Assembly (NCBI RefSeq): GCF_021390435.2
Contig: NZ_JAJVCN010000002.1
Location: 1,860,001-1,924,000 of the forward strand
DNA length: 64,000 nucleotides
Origin: Kibdelosporangium philippinense
GTDB lineage: Bacteria; Actinomycetota; Actinomycetes; Mycobacteriales; Pseudonocardiaceae
Direction: 5' to 3'
Shown here piece after piece: positions 51,123-60,177 of the stretch. Below the pieces are notes generated by a model. It was not told where the DNA came from. It ran no database searches and saw nothing but the letters and a program-made list of their open reading frames with translations. Position numbers and translations under genes: made by a program. Position 1 is the stretch's first letter. Every line of letters begins with the position of its first letter.

Positions 51123-51305
51123 TCAGGCGGCCATCGCGAAGAAGACGACGAAAAGGCCGACCGTGATCAGCCACGAGGCGATCAACCAGCCGAAATCACG
51201 CCATGGCGACACCGGTTGGTTGTCCTCACCAGGGACGTAGACGCCGCGCGCCTCGAACCAGTCGACCACGCGAAGCGCTCGCCGCAGCGGCTCGAGTCCC
51301 CGCAT
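51123..51305 (-). CDS. Small single-pass membrane protein
   Basis: 60 residues from ATG 51305, preceded by GGGAGGGCGG. A basic N-terminal region (RRALRVVDWFEARGVYV) leads to one C-terminal hydrophobic helix (WLIASWLITVGLFVVFFAMA). The good ribosome binding site and clean helix make it likely to be expressed. Family unknown. Confidence 0.68.
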   Translation of the reverse strand: MRGLEPLRRALRVVDWFEARGVYVPGEDNQPVSPWRDFGWLIASWLITVGLFVVFFAMAA

Positions 51306-51389
51306 GGATCCGCCCTCCCGTACACCGACCTTTCGACATCGTGTCAGTTTGTCCGGAAGGGTCAAGTCACCGGGTGGCGAATTACCGGG

Positions 51390-51623
51390 TCAGACGGGTG
51401 GGGTGAAGCCCTCGATCCAGCCGGGGTCGGCCGACTCGCCGCAGACCGGGCACGGTCGTTCGACCATCACGCCCGGTGCGATCTCGTGGTAGATCGACCC
51501 TTGGCCGGGCACGGTCATCGGCCGCAGCACCGCCATCTCGTCCTCGTCCTCAAGGCGGATGTGGGTGACCTGGCGGCACCCGTGACAGACCGAACGCTGT
51601 GGCAGTGACCCAGGCGTCGTCAT
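51390..51623 (-). CDS. Small zinc-ribbon-like protein
   Basis: 77 residues from ATG 51623. It contains two Cys pairs (SVCHGCRQV and RPCPVCGES) that could bind one zinc ion, and it ends GFTPPV. It lies 19 bases downstream of the AAC(2') gene on the same strand, so the two may be cotranscribed. No function can be assigned. Confidence 0.65.
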   Translation of the reverse strand: MTTPGSLPQRSVCHGCRQVTHIRLEDEDEMAVLRPMTVPGQGSIYHEIAPGVMVERPCPVCGESADPGWIEGFTPPV

Positions 51624-51642
51624 GCGTCCAACGTACCGGTGC

Positions 51643-52185
51643 TCACCAGACGTCGCCGGGGCGCCAGTCGCACACGATCTCGCCCGACAGGTCCAGGGAA
51701 ACGGCCACCGGCAGGACGTAGATGCTGCCGTCGTCGTCCTCGGTCCGCTCGATCCCACCGGGTGCGAGGACGGCCGACGGGCCCTTCCACAGTTGCCACC
51801 CGCGCGCTTCGTAGAGCCCTTGGCCTTCCTCGCTCGTGCTCAACGCGCCGAGGTCGAAACCGCCGCGGACGATCCGTTCGAGCGCGGCCATGATCGCTCC
51901 GCCATGGCCGCGGCGTTGGTGGTCCGGATGGACGGCCATCGCTTCCACGTAGCCTGCTCGCAGCGGACGGCCGTCGATGATCAGCCTTCGCTGCCCGACG
52001 GCGCCGTGCGCGATCAGGTCCTCGCCATCCCACAGCAGAGCGTGCATGCCGCCGAGGGCGTGGTCCCAATCGTCGTCAGAGAACTCACCGTCGAACGCGG
52101 TTGCCATGAGCGCTCGGGCTGCGGCTAGAGCTGACGCGTCCAGGTCGGCTGTGTGGGCCATTCGCAGCTGTGTCACGTGGCTCAT
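51643..52185 (-). CDS. aac(2')-I: Aminoglycoside 2'-N-acetyltransferase, AAC(2')-I family
   Basis: 180 residues from ATG 52185. It matches the AAC(2')-I GNAT family along its whole length: HTADLDASALAAARALM, FSDDDWDHALGGMHALLW, the acetyl-CoA loop HPDHQRRGHGGAIM, LGALSTSEEGQGLYEARGW and the terminal CDWRPGDVW. Mycobacterial and Providencia homologues acetylate the 2'-amino group of aminoglycosides such as gentamicin and tobramycin, although many chromosomal copies have other physiological roles. Its resistance phenotype here is unknown. Confidence 0.93.
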   Translation of the reverse strand: MSHVTQLRMAHTADLDASALAAARALMATAFDGEFSDDDWDHALGGMHALLWDGEDLIAHGAVGQRRLIIDGRPLRAGYVEAMAVHPDHQRRGHGGAIMAALERIVRGGFDLGALSTSEEGQGLYEARGWQLWKGPSAVLAPGGIERTEDDDGSIYVLPVAVSLDLSGEIVCDWRPGDVW

Positions 52186-52245
52186 TGTGGTGGCGCGGGA
52201 ACGCGGCCACCTCCGATTTTCTGCCATCCGAGCAGGCTGAACGAC

Positions 52246-52656
52246 TCATTGGCCCGGTACGCCCTGATGCCTGCCGCGGGGGTACTCGATCATGTCGGCC
52301 GGTAGGTCGTCGAGGCCGAACCAGCCGAGTTCGGAGCACTTCGACGGCTCCCGGTTGACCGGTTCGCCGACCCAGCGGAACGTCTCGAAGAACAACCCGA
52401 CCCGTGGCTCGATCCCATAGCCAGTCGCGTGCGACGTGTGGACGTGTCTGAGGTCGCCGGGCTCGATCCGCACACCGACCTCCTCCTCGGCCTCACGCAC
52501 GGCCGCGTCGAGCACGGACTCGCCCGCGTCGAGCTTGCCGGACGGCAGATGCCACTGGCCGTCGAACTGGGGCAGCGGGTCACGGCGGCGGCTGAGCAGC
52601 AGCTCGCCGTCTCGGACAAGAAGCAGGTGGACATCCACGATATGCCGGTCGGTCAT
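52246..52656 (-). CDS. Nudix hydrolase
   Basis: 136 residues. The Nudix box is complete, GKLDAGESVLDAAVREAEEE followed by VGV (Gx5Ex7REUxEExGU). It is of the short MutT-like type. The substrate cannot be told. It ends 60 bases before the AAC(2') start on the same strand and is divergent from the SnoaL-like gene. Confidence 0.92.
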   Translation of the reverse strand: MTDRHIVDVHLLLVRDGELLLSRRRDPLPQFDGQWHLPSGKLDAGESVLDAAVREAEEEVGVRIEPGDLRHVHTSHATGYGIEPRVGLFFETFRWVGEPVNREPSKCSELGWFGLDDLPADMIEYPRGRHQGVPGQ

Positions 52657-52683
52657 CGCGCCAGAATGCTACGGCCTACCCTG

Positions 52684-52713
52684 CCGTACGTCATACGGTA
52701 CACTGTACGGTAC
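52684..52713. promoter_or_regulatory. Operator-like repeat in divergent promoter region
   Basis: The region contains CCGTAC at 52684 and GTACGG at 52705 as inverted repeats, the perfect 11-base palindrome GTACACTGTAC at 52698-52708, and two identical TACGGTAC octamers starting at 52694 and 52706. It lies between the Nudix start (52656) and the SnoaL-like start (52731). No regulator gene is adjacent. Confidence 0.6.
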
Positions 52714-52730
52714 GAATGAAAGGCAGGGGA

Positions 52731-53186
52731 ATGACCGAACTTCCAGCAGCTGTCGTCGCCAGCGGTGCCTTCGAGCCGACGGCGGAGGACATCGCCAGCG
52801 TCGAAGCGTGGTTCGCCGAGTACGACGGCCACGCGACGAACGCGGACGTCGAGCGGATGGCGGACATGGCGATGTTCCCGCTCAACGTCGTCAGCGACAG
52901 CGACGAGTCCGGCGACGGCGGCGCGGCTCAGCAAACGCGCCAGCAGTTCGTCGAGGGCATGTCCCAGGTCATGGGGGAGCCGGGCGAAGTGAAGATGAAG
53001 ATGGAGTCACGCCGCACGCCGATCTTCCTCACCAGGCAACTCGTCCTCGTGATCAGCGACGCGACCTTCACGACCCTTGGAATGAGCCAGCGGGTCCGGT
53101 ACGCCGACGTACTGGTCAAGCGGGACGGCAAGTGGTTCTTCCAGACGATGGTCCAAGGCGGCTGGGGCGATCAGCTGGCTGGCTGA
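52731..53186 (+). CDS. SnoaL/NTF2-like protein
   Basis: 151 residues from ATG 52731, preceded by GGCAGGGGA. The size and pattern, an N-terminal helix (EDIASVEAWFAEYDGHATN), then MFPLNVVSD and strands ending in KRDGKWFFQTMVQGGWGDQ, fit the alpha+beta cone (SnoaL-like/NTF2) fold. Members are cyclases, hydrolases or of unknown function. A frame beginning at 52716 adds five residues without better evidence. Confidence 0.75.
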   Translation: MTELPAAVVASGAFEPTAEDIASVEAWFAEYDGHATNADVERMADMAMFPLNVVSDSDESGDGGAAQQTRQQFVEGMSQVMGEPGEVKMKMESRRTPIFLTRQLVLVISDATFTTLGMSQRVRYADVLVKRDGKWFFQTMVQGGWGDQLAG

Positions 53187-53426
53187 CACCGGAATCCATC
53201 CTGTCCGTCCACAGTGACACGCGCGACGGCACGCTGCTCGTGGTCAGTCCGGTCCGAGCGGCGGGCCCGGGGTATGGCGACAGGCAACGCGAATAGCGCG
53301 CCAGGTTTCGTAAGGGGTGGCCAGAACCGCAGTACTGTCGCCCGTGCAGCGCGGCACGCATTCGGGCGGGGTGATGGGATTTTTGGCTGTCGATAATGGA
53401 CAGTCGGGCATGCCGGAAAGATCGAA

Positions 53427-53636
53427 TCAATTCGCCGCGGTGTCGGCGGAGCCGGTGTCGCGCAAGATGTATGCCATGTCCATTTCGGTGCCGGAGATCT
53501 TGCCGTCGGTCATCAGGATGGCCCGCTTGCCGAGGCCCGCGGCGTCGAGGCGCAGGCTGATCTCGTAGGCCAGACTGGCATATTGCCGGTTGGTGAAATC
53601 ACCGAGTACTCGGATAGTCAGGTCTCGAAAGGTCAT
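53427..53636 (-). CDS. Small protein of unknown function
   Basis: 69 residues from ATG 53636, preceded by AGGGT. The sequence (MTFRDLTIRVLGDF at the start; SLAYEISLRLDAAGLGKR in the middle) looks like a small alpha/beta domain and is not repetitive. Codon use is similar to that of its neighbours. I do not recognise it, and it could be spurious. Confidence 0.5.
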   Translation of the reverse strand: MTFRDLTIRVLGDFTNRQYASLAYEISLRLDAAGLGKRAILMTDGKISGTEMDMAYILRDTGSADTAAN

Positions 53637-53882
53637 GCGTTGACCCTTGCGCGCCCTCGCGTGTCGCACAAGTCGCCCGATCGGGCCGCTTTTGCTGATA
53701 GGTAAACGAATACGGAGTGTCCAAAAGCGAATTAGAGATCACGAATATGTCGGCGTGAGTCCGAACTGGAGAGTTGCTCCGGCTGCAACGGAATTGCAAT
53801 GCCGCTGTGCAGACTGGCACTGCTCACCACGTTGTCGCAGCGGTCGTCGCTGCTCATCGGATCCCTGAGGAGTCGCACCGCG

Positions 53883-54533
53883 ATGCATGTCAAGCGCCGT
53901 CCTGTGCTGTCCCACGTTCGTGTGATCGCTCCACTCCTGGTCGCAGTTTTGGGCCTGTCCGCGTGCAACTCGTCCACGAGCGGCGCGCCCGCCTCCGGTT
54001 CGGGCTCAGGAGGCGTGGCCCAAGAGGCCACAAAGGACAAGGTGCTGTTCGAGAACGACTTCGAGGGCCTCTGCTCGGGCGCTCCGCAGGCGGGCGCGGC
54101 GGCGTACGACAAGACGCAGAGCGGAATCCACCCGGTGCTTGGCTTCTCGCCGCTGTCGACCCGGTCGGACGCGAGCCGCCTGAGCAAGCTGGACGTTCCG
54201 GAAGGCTTCACCCGTCAGTGGAAGGACGGCCAGAACACGCTCGCCGAGATCCAGTTGGTGGTGTGCGCGAAGCGGACCAAAGACACGGTCGGCAAGAAGT
54301 GCGACGGCTACAAGAAGGACGGCAAGGACACCGGCCAGGTCCTGACCCTGCACAACGCGACCTTCGAAGTGACGCTGTACGCGGCGAAAACCGGCGAGCA
54401 GGTGGCAACGAAGACGATCGACCTGAAAGAGACGGAGTGCCCCCTGATCGCCTTCGGAGATCAGACCGACGAGTACCCAGACCCGAAGGAAGCCGTCCTG
54501 GAGTTCATTCAGCCCTATGTGAAGACGTCCTGA
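53883..54533 (+). CDS. DUF3558 family lipoprotein
   Basis: 216 residues from ATG 53883. A basic leader and hydrophobic core end at lipobox LSAC. A Ser/Gly-rich linker follows, then a domain with conserved cysteines (GLCSGAP, VVCAKR, KKCDGY and TECPL). This matches the DUF3558 lipoproteins that are abundant in Pseudonocardiaceae and mycobacteria (LprB/LprC-like). The function is unknown; a surface-exposed role is assumed. Confidence 0.85.
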   Translation: MHVKRRPVLSHVRVIAPLLVAVLGLSACNSSTSGAPASGSGSGGVAQEATKDKVLFENDFEGLCSGAPQAGAAAYDKTQSGIHPVLGFSPLSTRSDASRLSKLDVPEGFTRQWKDGQNTLAEIQLVVCAKRTKDTVGKKCDGYKKDGKDTGQVLTLHNATFEVTLYAAKTGEQVATKTIDLKETECPLIAFGDQTDEYPDPKEAVLEFIQPYVKTS

Positions 54534-54593
54534 ACAACCCCCTGTCGACATTGCGAGCCGCGACAACGCTGGTTCGGCAGGAGCTCGCACTAT

Positions 54594-54648
54594 GGGGGCC
54601 TCGGCCCCCAAGATGATGACGGGGTGACCCGGCGAGCCGAGTCACCCC
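54594..54648 (+). terminator. Double hairpin downstream of the DUF3558 gene
   Basis: GGGGGCC/GGCCCCC (54594-54609) is followed by GGGGTGAC (54621-54628) pairing with GTCACCCC (54641-54648). Two consecutive stems after a stop codon form a plausible terminator, without a strong T-run. Confidence 0.65.
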
Positions 54649-55022
54649 GAATTCCGTAGTCCTGACGGAGCACCTTTCGAACGGTCAATTCACCCAAAAG
54701 GTACGAACGTTACTTGATCTTAAACTACCGGTCCCGAAGCCTACACGAGCATGTTCTCTGTGCCAGTGCAGGTGCGGGCAAGAGGTTTTCATGGGGCGCA
54801 AGTTCGTCAACCAGGAACACCAGAACGTATGGCTAAGCCGTGAGCGGTTCCTTGGGAAGAACGGGAGCTGACAGAGCCGCGAGAGTAGGACTCTCCGACA
54901 ATCTGCAGGTCCCTCTGGTCTAGACACCCACCAGCCTGACAACACGATGGGGCATTGTCCGGGCGTTAAACATTGGCCTTCAGCCAGTTGGTAACCTGCA
55001 CAGACAGGTTAGCTGTTGTTCC
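54649..55022. other. Intergenic region without recognised gene
   Basis: Sequence between the DUF3558 terminator and the end of the interrupted ATPase gene. GC content falls here. The short open frames have no ribosome binding sites. No tRNA-like structure or attachment site was identified, although this is a plausible left border of the foreign segment. Confidence 0.5.
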
Positions 55023-56194
55023 TCATAGTTTGTACTTGTCACGACGTTTTTGAAATGCTTCCGCTCCGCCGTCGAGTATCTCGCACGTGTGCTCGCGAAT
55101 GCCGCACGACTCCAGTACATATTGTCCATTCTCTGTCTTTCGGGAGCTGTGTTCCAGCGACCCGCACAGATAGTCGAATGTGCGACCGTCTCGATTCCTT
55201 CGGTCGTCACCGTTCCGGTTGGCGACGATGATTTGCTCCGAGTCAGCACCGACCACGAGGTTAGCGTTGTGACTCACCATGAGGATTTGTCGCTCTGTCT
55301 TTCTTTTAACCAAGTAAGGGACAATGTGATCATAGATCGATCTACTATCCAGATCGTCTTCTGGCTGATCAATAAGCAAGGGCCAAGCCTCTTCGCTTTC
55401 GTCCAGAATCAATGTAAGAGCGAATAGGGCCTGTTTGCCTGGCGTCATAGACGACCGCCTAAAACCCCCGATGCGATCATCGTCAAGCATGGCAAAAAAT
55501 CGAATTTCTGGCGTCGCAGTAAGGATGTCCCCAGCCAGGTTTGACAAGTTCGCGCCCTGTTTTACTTTTTGACTGCCCGACGCAAGGCTTTGCAGGAATT
55601 GAGCCGGAAGTTCCTGAACGGTATCTACTTGGACGGTTTGTTTCTCTCGGCTCACATAAATACTCGTATCGCGGAGGTTCAGCTGCTGAGACACTGCCTT
55701 CAAGGTATCTTCGGTCAGCTCTGCTTCAAGTCCGAACGAGATACCATCATCAAATTCGGTCATTGCGCTCTCAAAAGCGGCTTGCAAGTCTTTGATGCAT
55801 TGCGCTCGCTTGGCTAGCTCCTCCACGATTACCTCTGTTCGCGCACTCTGTTCTTCCTCTAGCTTTGTTATGCGCTCTTCGCTTGTTGAAATTGCCAACA
55901 GCAAATCTTCTTGCTTTTTTTGGTCTTGCAGAAGTGAATCGAGTTCTGTGTTAGCTTTGTTTTTCTCAATCAAAGATTTGTTCTGCTCACGAAGGGTCTT
56001 AGAATCTTCTTCGTGCGCTAGCTTCTCCTGGTCTAGTCCGCGCTGATAATCAACTATCTGCTGCTTAACCTGATTAGTAAGCGCGCTATGGCTTTGCAGA
56101 ACTAAGTCGGCAGCTTTCTCCCGCAGGTTTCCAGGCAACTCCGTCAATGGTGGCGATATCTGGATATCGACGCTTACGTTTTCGCGTACAATGA

Positions 56195-57202
56195 GGTAAT
56201 CTCACCAAGATTCTGGTTCGTTTGTTGAGCCGCGAAGCTGCTCGGACGAGCGCTGGTCGATGTGCTGGGGAGTGGTGAGACCCGGGGAAAGATGGGCGGG
56301 GAGCCCTTGGTAGAACTGGATTGCGAAGATCAAGTCCGGACCAGAAGGCTCCCCGTGATTGCGTATCGTGCCATGCTCGATGTCCCGCGTGAACTGGCCC
56401 TCTACCTCAGCCGGCTGCTGCACGCCGAACGCCGCCGACGCGGCACCCGCAAGAACAGCAGGGCGTTGACCTGCTTTCGCCACGCGGTGCTGGGCCTGCG
56501 CTGGTTCCGGCAGAACACCGACGTCCCCGCCCTGGCTCGCGATCACGGCATCTCCCGCGCCACCGGCTACCGCTACTTGGATGAGGTCGTCATCGTGCTC
56601 GCCGAGCAGGCGCCGGACCTGCATGAGGCCCTGCAGCGGGCCAAGGATGAGGGCACGGCCTACGTGATCCTCGATGGAAAGGTCTTCTCCGCCGATCGCT
56701 GTAGCGAGAAAACGTTGAGCGTGAAAGGCGAGCCGATCGACCTGTGGTACTCCGGCAAAGCCCGCGAGCACGGCGGCAACATCCAAGCGCTGTGCGCGCC
56801 GGACGGTTTTCCGTGGTGGGTCTCGGATGTCGAGCCCGGTTCACTCCATGACTTGACCGTGGCGCGCGAGCATGTGCTGGGTGCGCTGTACTGGGCCGCC
56901 TCGCACCTTGATCTGCCGACGCTGGCCGATGGCGGCTACGACGGTGCCGGCATCGGCGTGCACACCCCGGTCAAACAGCCTGCCGATGGCCAGGTCCTCG
57001 ACGTGGACACCCGCACACGCAACGCTCTGCTGCGTGGCCTGCGGTGTCTGGGCGAACGTGGTTTCGCCCTGCTCACCGGACGCTGGCGCAGCCTGCGGCA
57101 TCTCACCGCCAGCCCCAGCAAGATCGGCGACATCGTCAAAGCCGCCCTTGTCCTCACGCATTTCGAACACGGCAAGATCGCGTGAAAGTCGCTGAGATCA
57201 CC
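56195..57202 (+). mobile_element. IS5-family insertion sequence
   Basis: About 1.0 kb inserted in the ATPase gene. The ends carry related inward-facing sequences: GGTAATCTCA at 56195-56204 and, on the other strand, GGTGATCTCA at 57193-57202, which resemble imperfect terminal inverted repeats. Target-site duplication could not be fixed: joining the flanks suggests a short (2-3 base) duplication, but no choice restores the reading frame and also matches the repeats. One transposase gene is inside. Confidence 0.75.
56355..57185 (+). CDS. IS5-family transposase (DDE_Tnp_4 type)
   Basis: 276 residues from GTG 56355, with GAAGG upstream (MIAYRAMLDVPRELALYL, the usual start in actinomycete relatives). 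It has an N-terminal helix-turn-helix (ARDHGISRATGYRYLDEV) and a DDE nuclease core with acidic residues in YVILDGKVFS and PGSLHDLTVAREH. A longer frame upstream is open but not conserved. It appears intact, so the element may still be mobile. Confidence 0.92.
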   Translation: MIAYRAMLDVPRELALYLSRLLHAERRRRGTRKNSRALTCFRHAVLGLRWFRQNTDVPALARDHGISRATGYRYLDEVVIVLAEQAPDLHEALQRAKDEGTAYVILDGKVFSADRCSEKTLSVKGEPIDLWYSGKAREHGGNIQALCAPDGFPWWVSDVEPGSLHDLTVAREHVLGALYWAASHLDLPTLADGGYDGAGIGVHTPVKQPADGQVLDVDTRTRNALLRGLRCLGERGFALLTGRWRSLRHLTASPSKIGDIVKAALVLTHFEHGKIA

Positions 57203-58821
57203 TCAATATACTTGCCGTCATCGAGCATGAGATAGGGCTCAAGTTGCCGAGACTCACCTTGAATTATTCTGATGCGAGTGTCATGAGACGCAAGGTCCTC
57301 GACTAGTTTCTCGTAGGCAGACACTTCAAACTCAGTTAGTGTCGAGGCGCTACGCACAACTTTGATCTTGGCTACGAGCCGGTCACGGGTATTGATAACG
57401 CCATGCTTGTCGCCAAGGTTTCGTAGCGCTGCTTGAGCGGCTTGCAGCTCGGTTGTGAGTTCAAACCATCCAGTGACCGCTTCACGGATAGTTGCGTTAC
57501 AAGCGCGGAGATCAGCTAGAGTTCGTCGATGTGCAGCCGCGAAAGAAGGGTCTAGTCGGTAGAGTGAAGGTTGGATTTTCGCGGTAATATGCTCTGGACG
57601 CTCGCTAATGGCGTACAACGAGTTTTGAGGTATGTAAATTACTTTTCCAGTCTTAGCGTCGGTATCACCCCACTCGACTGAACATTCGATATGCCTGACT
57701 GCATCCCAGTTCTTACCGGCAGCAGGACCCATACGCTTCTTGTCGTCGATCAGCGATGCCGCAACCTGCTGATTGATCGTATAGTCAGGATCTACGGCGT
57801 GCGCAATATAAGCAATTAGCGCAGATTTTCCTGACGAGCGCGCTCCGATGATTGAAACAAGATTAGGATTGAAGGTAATTTCGTCAGGAAAATCATTTGT
57901 CCCCTGAAATCGAACCTTCGAGATATATTGATAGGGTTGCTTTGCGTCTGGCTTGCTTGACTGGATTTTGACACGATGTTCGGGCTCAACCAGCGTCTGC
58001 TGAAGACCTTCAAACGTTGGGTCGGCCTTTATCCAAGTTACCTCCTTGTAGCTACCAGGCCGATTTATATGCTTGCCTAGCCAGTTGTTCAGATCTTCAA
58101 AGCTATGGGCGTCACATCCGCTAAATACCGGCTTCGGGGCAGAACGCTGTCTTTTGTCTTCGAACCGGTCCGTTTTGAGGAAATGCGTTGTCGACTTGGA
58201 ATTGCCAAAGAGTGCGTCCGCTAGCTTGTCGATCTGATCAGCGATGTTGGCCTTCCTGGCGATACCGTTTTGCGCCCGGATACCATCGTTATTCGCTGGC
58301 ACGATGATCAAAATATGATCGGACCTAACAGCTTTTCTTCCGAAAGTACCCTCTATAGCCTTTGCGATATCATCGCGGGTAACGGTGGCCTCTTTGAAAT
58401 GCTGTGTAGTAATAAGCTCTGAGCATTTAAGGTTTCGATCGCGCTGATCGGTAACCTGCGTTTTAAGCTCACCGAGGAACTTCCGAATATCGCCTTCATC
58501 GGCGTCCGGGCGAAAAAGAATGTGAATGTTAACTATCTCATTGCCGCGATTGACTGCCTCGTTCAGCCTAAGCTCAACGTTTGGCATGAACACTTTGGTC
58601 GATTCGGGATACCGATGTTTGTGCTCCTTTTTGAAGGTATAGAATGCGTCCGCTGAGAAGTAGTCCGTAATCCCAAAGACCGCAACATCGGATTCCTCGA
58701 GAATTCGGCAGAACTCGTCCCAGTTGGGCGGACTGCCGTATCCATCACTGAGCTTAGTCCCAGGCGGGTGAACGTGCAGGTCCCATTTTCGCCATATCGA
58801 GCCGCCCGGAAAACGCTTCAC

Positions 58822-59278
58822 AGTGTACCTCTTCGCCGCGCGCAAGATGCGCGCACAATCAGGCTTTCGACCACATGCAAACGGTTAGTGTCATTACTTA
58901 GTACGATCTGAGCGAAAATAGGGCGCACATCTACAACCACTTACCGGCTGTATTTTACCATTCTTCGGGAAGTGAAGTTTACCGTCAACTACGCCCTGGT
59001 GTCGCCAAATGATCACCTTCCTGTACGGCACGTGCTACATCGAGCATCGACTACGTGGCCGACAACGTTACGCCCTGCAGTCGTCGCGGCAAGCATTTGG
59101 CCCAATGTGCACCCGTTCAGGTGATATGGCCGCGTTACTGAAGGCGACCGTCAGCTATTTCGTGTTGGAAGGCGACTGCTCAGTCGTATACGTGGTGGAC
59201 TTTGGACGGACTCGTCCGTGTATGCGGTCCCCGTCGAATACGCCTAGAGGTTCGCTCAGAACTGCGCCAGCGGTGATC
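58822..59278. other. Intergenic region without recognised gene
   Basis: About 450 bases of lower-GC sequence upstream of the ATPase gene and beyond the XRE stop. It should contain the promoter of the minus-strand ATPase gene. I found no gene, tRNA or strong hairpin. Confidence 0.5.
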
Positions 59279-60166
59279 CTAGGCCTCAGGCTTCGGCAAC
59301 GGTGCAGCTTCTTCCTCAGCCGCCTGCCCGGCGCGGCGTTTCTCCAGCGCCCGAGAGATGAGCCCACGGGCCGCCTGCCCATACACCGCCTGCTGCGCCA
59401 GCTCGTTGAACGCCCGACCATACAGCGCGATTTCCCGCGGTTGGCTGACGGCCAGCTCGGCGGAGATGGTTTCGACGTTGACGAGCCGGTCATCGAACAT
59501 GATGAACTGGTTGGTGGGCACGCGGTACTCAGCATCGGTGGGCAGAATCCCAAAGGTGACGCGGGTCAGTGAGGTGACGGCGAGCAGCCGGTCGAGCTGG
59601 CCAATCATGACCTCGGTGGAGCCCACGGTGGTGAGCAGCGCCTGGTGGGCGATGACGAAGTGGAAACGCTGGGTGCCCCGGTAGAGGATTTGCTGGCGCT
59701 CCATGCGGGCGGCGACGCCCGCCTCGAGGTCGTCCGGGATGCGGTAGAAGTCGATGACCCGGCGCATGACGGCCCGCGCGTAGGCGGCGGTGTGGAGGAG
59801 ACCGGGGACGAGCACGGGCTCGAACCAGCGCATGAGCTGGGTTTCGGCCTCGATGGTCTTGGAGGCGTGTTGGCGGCGACGAGTACCGACTTCCAGCATG
59901 CGCCGCCACTCCACGTACATCGCTTCGATGTTGCGGACGGTGGCGATGAGGTCGGGTATCTGCTCGGCAGCGCCGGTGTGCTGGCACCAGGCGCGGATGT
60001 CGTCTTCGGACGGCGTCTGCTTGCCGTGCTCGATCTTCGACACCTTGGAACTGTTGGTCCAGCCGGCGCGGGCGGCGAGGCCCACGCCGGACAAACCGGC
60101 ATTTTTGCGCAGGTCACGCAGCCGCTGGCCGAGGGCTTCGCGCGCCTGATGAACCGAGCTGGTCAC
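59279..60166 (-). CDS. XRE-family regulator with DUF5753 domain
   Basis: 295 residues from GTG 60166. The N-terminal helix-turn-helix is LGQRLRDLRKNAGLSGVGLA followed by GWTNSSKVSKIEHG. The C-terminal DUF5753 region includes EPVLVPGLLHTAAYARAV and VTFGILPTDAEYRVPTNQF. Such proteins are found by the dozens in filamentous actinomycetes and usually lie beside DUF397 or DUF6879 genes; some control differentiation or antibiotic production. The DUF6879 gene is 11 bases upstream in the same operon. Confidence 0.92.
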   Translation of the reverse strand: MTSSVHQAREALGQRLRDLRKNAGLSGVGLAARAGWTNSSKVSKIEHGKQTPSEDDIRAWCQHTGAAEQIPDLIATVRNIEAMYVEWRRMLEVGTRRRQHASKTIEAETQLMRWFEPVLVPGLLHTAAYARAVMRRVIDFYRIPDDLEAGVAARMERQQILYRGTQRFHFVIAHQALLTTVGSTEVMIGQLDRLLAVTSLTRVTFGILPTDAEYRVPTNQFIMFDDRLVNVETISAELAVSQPREIALYGRAFNELAQQAVYGQAARGLISRALEKRRAGQAAEEEAAPLPKPEA

Positions 60167-60177
60167 TGCACCCTGAC

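Larger units (their letters stand above)
55023..58821 (-). pseudogene. PHP-domain plus SMC-like ATPase (TrlF-like), interrupted by an IS element
   Basis: The N-terminal half (57203-58821, GTG 58821 with AGAGG upstream) begins WRKWDLHVHPPGT, a PHP-type metal motif, and contains Walker A IIGARSSGKSALIAYIA. The C-terminal half (55023-56194) has a coiled coil (about QDQKKQEDLLLAI to ELAKRAQCIK), an ABC-like signature region SSMTPGKQALFALTLIL, Walker B PLLIDQPEDDLDSRSI and the switch His in ILMVSHNANL. Together they make one protein of about 900 residues of the PHP-ATPase (TrlF-like) type, linked to phage or plasmid conflict. The insertion at about 56195-57202 separates the two nucleotide-binding halves, so it is probably inactive. 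GC content is clearly lower than in the flanks, indicating transfer. Confidence 0.82.

Noticed and set aside
54685..54945. 86-codon minus-strand open frame
   Set aside because: No ribosome binding site, no conserved features and unusual composition (many Trp, Cys and Arg).
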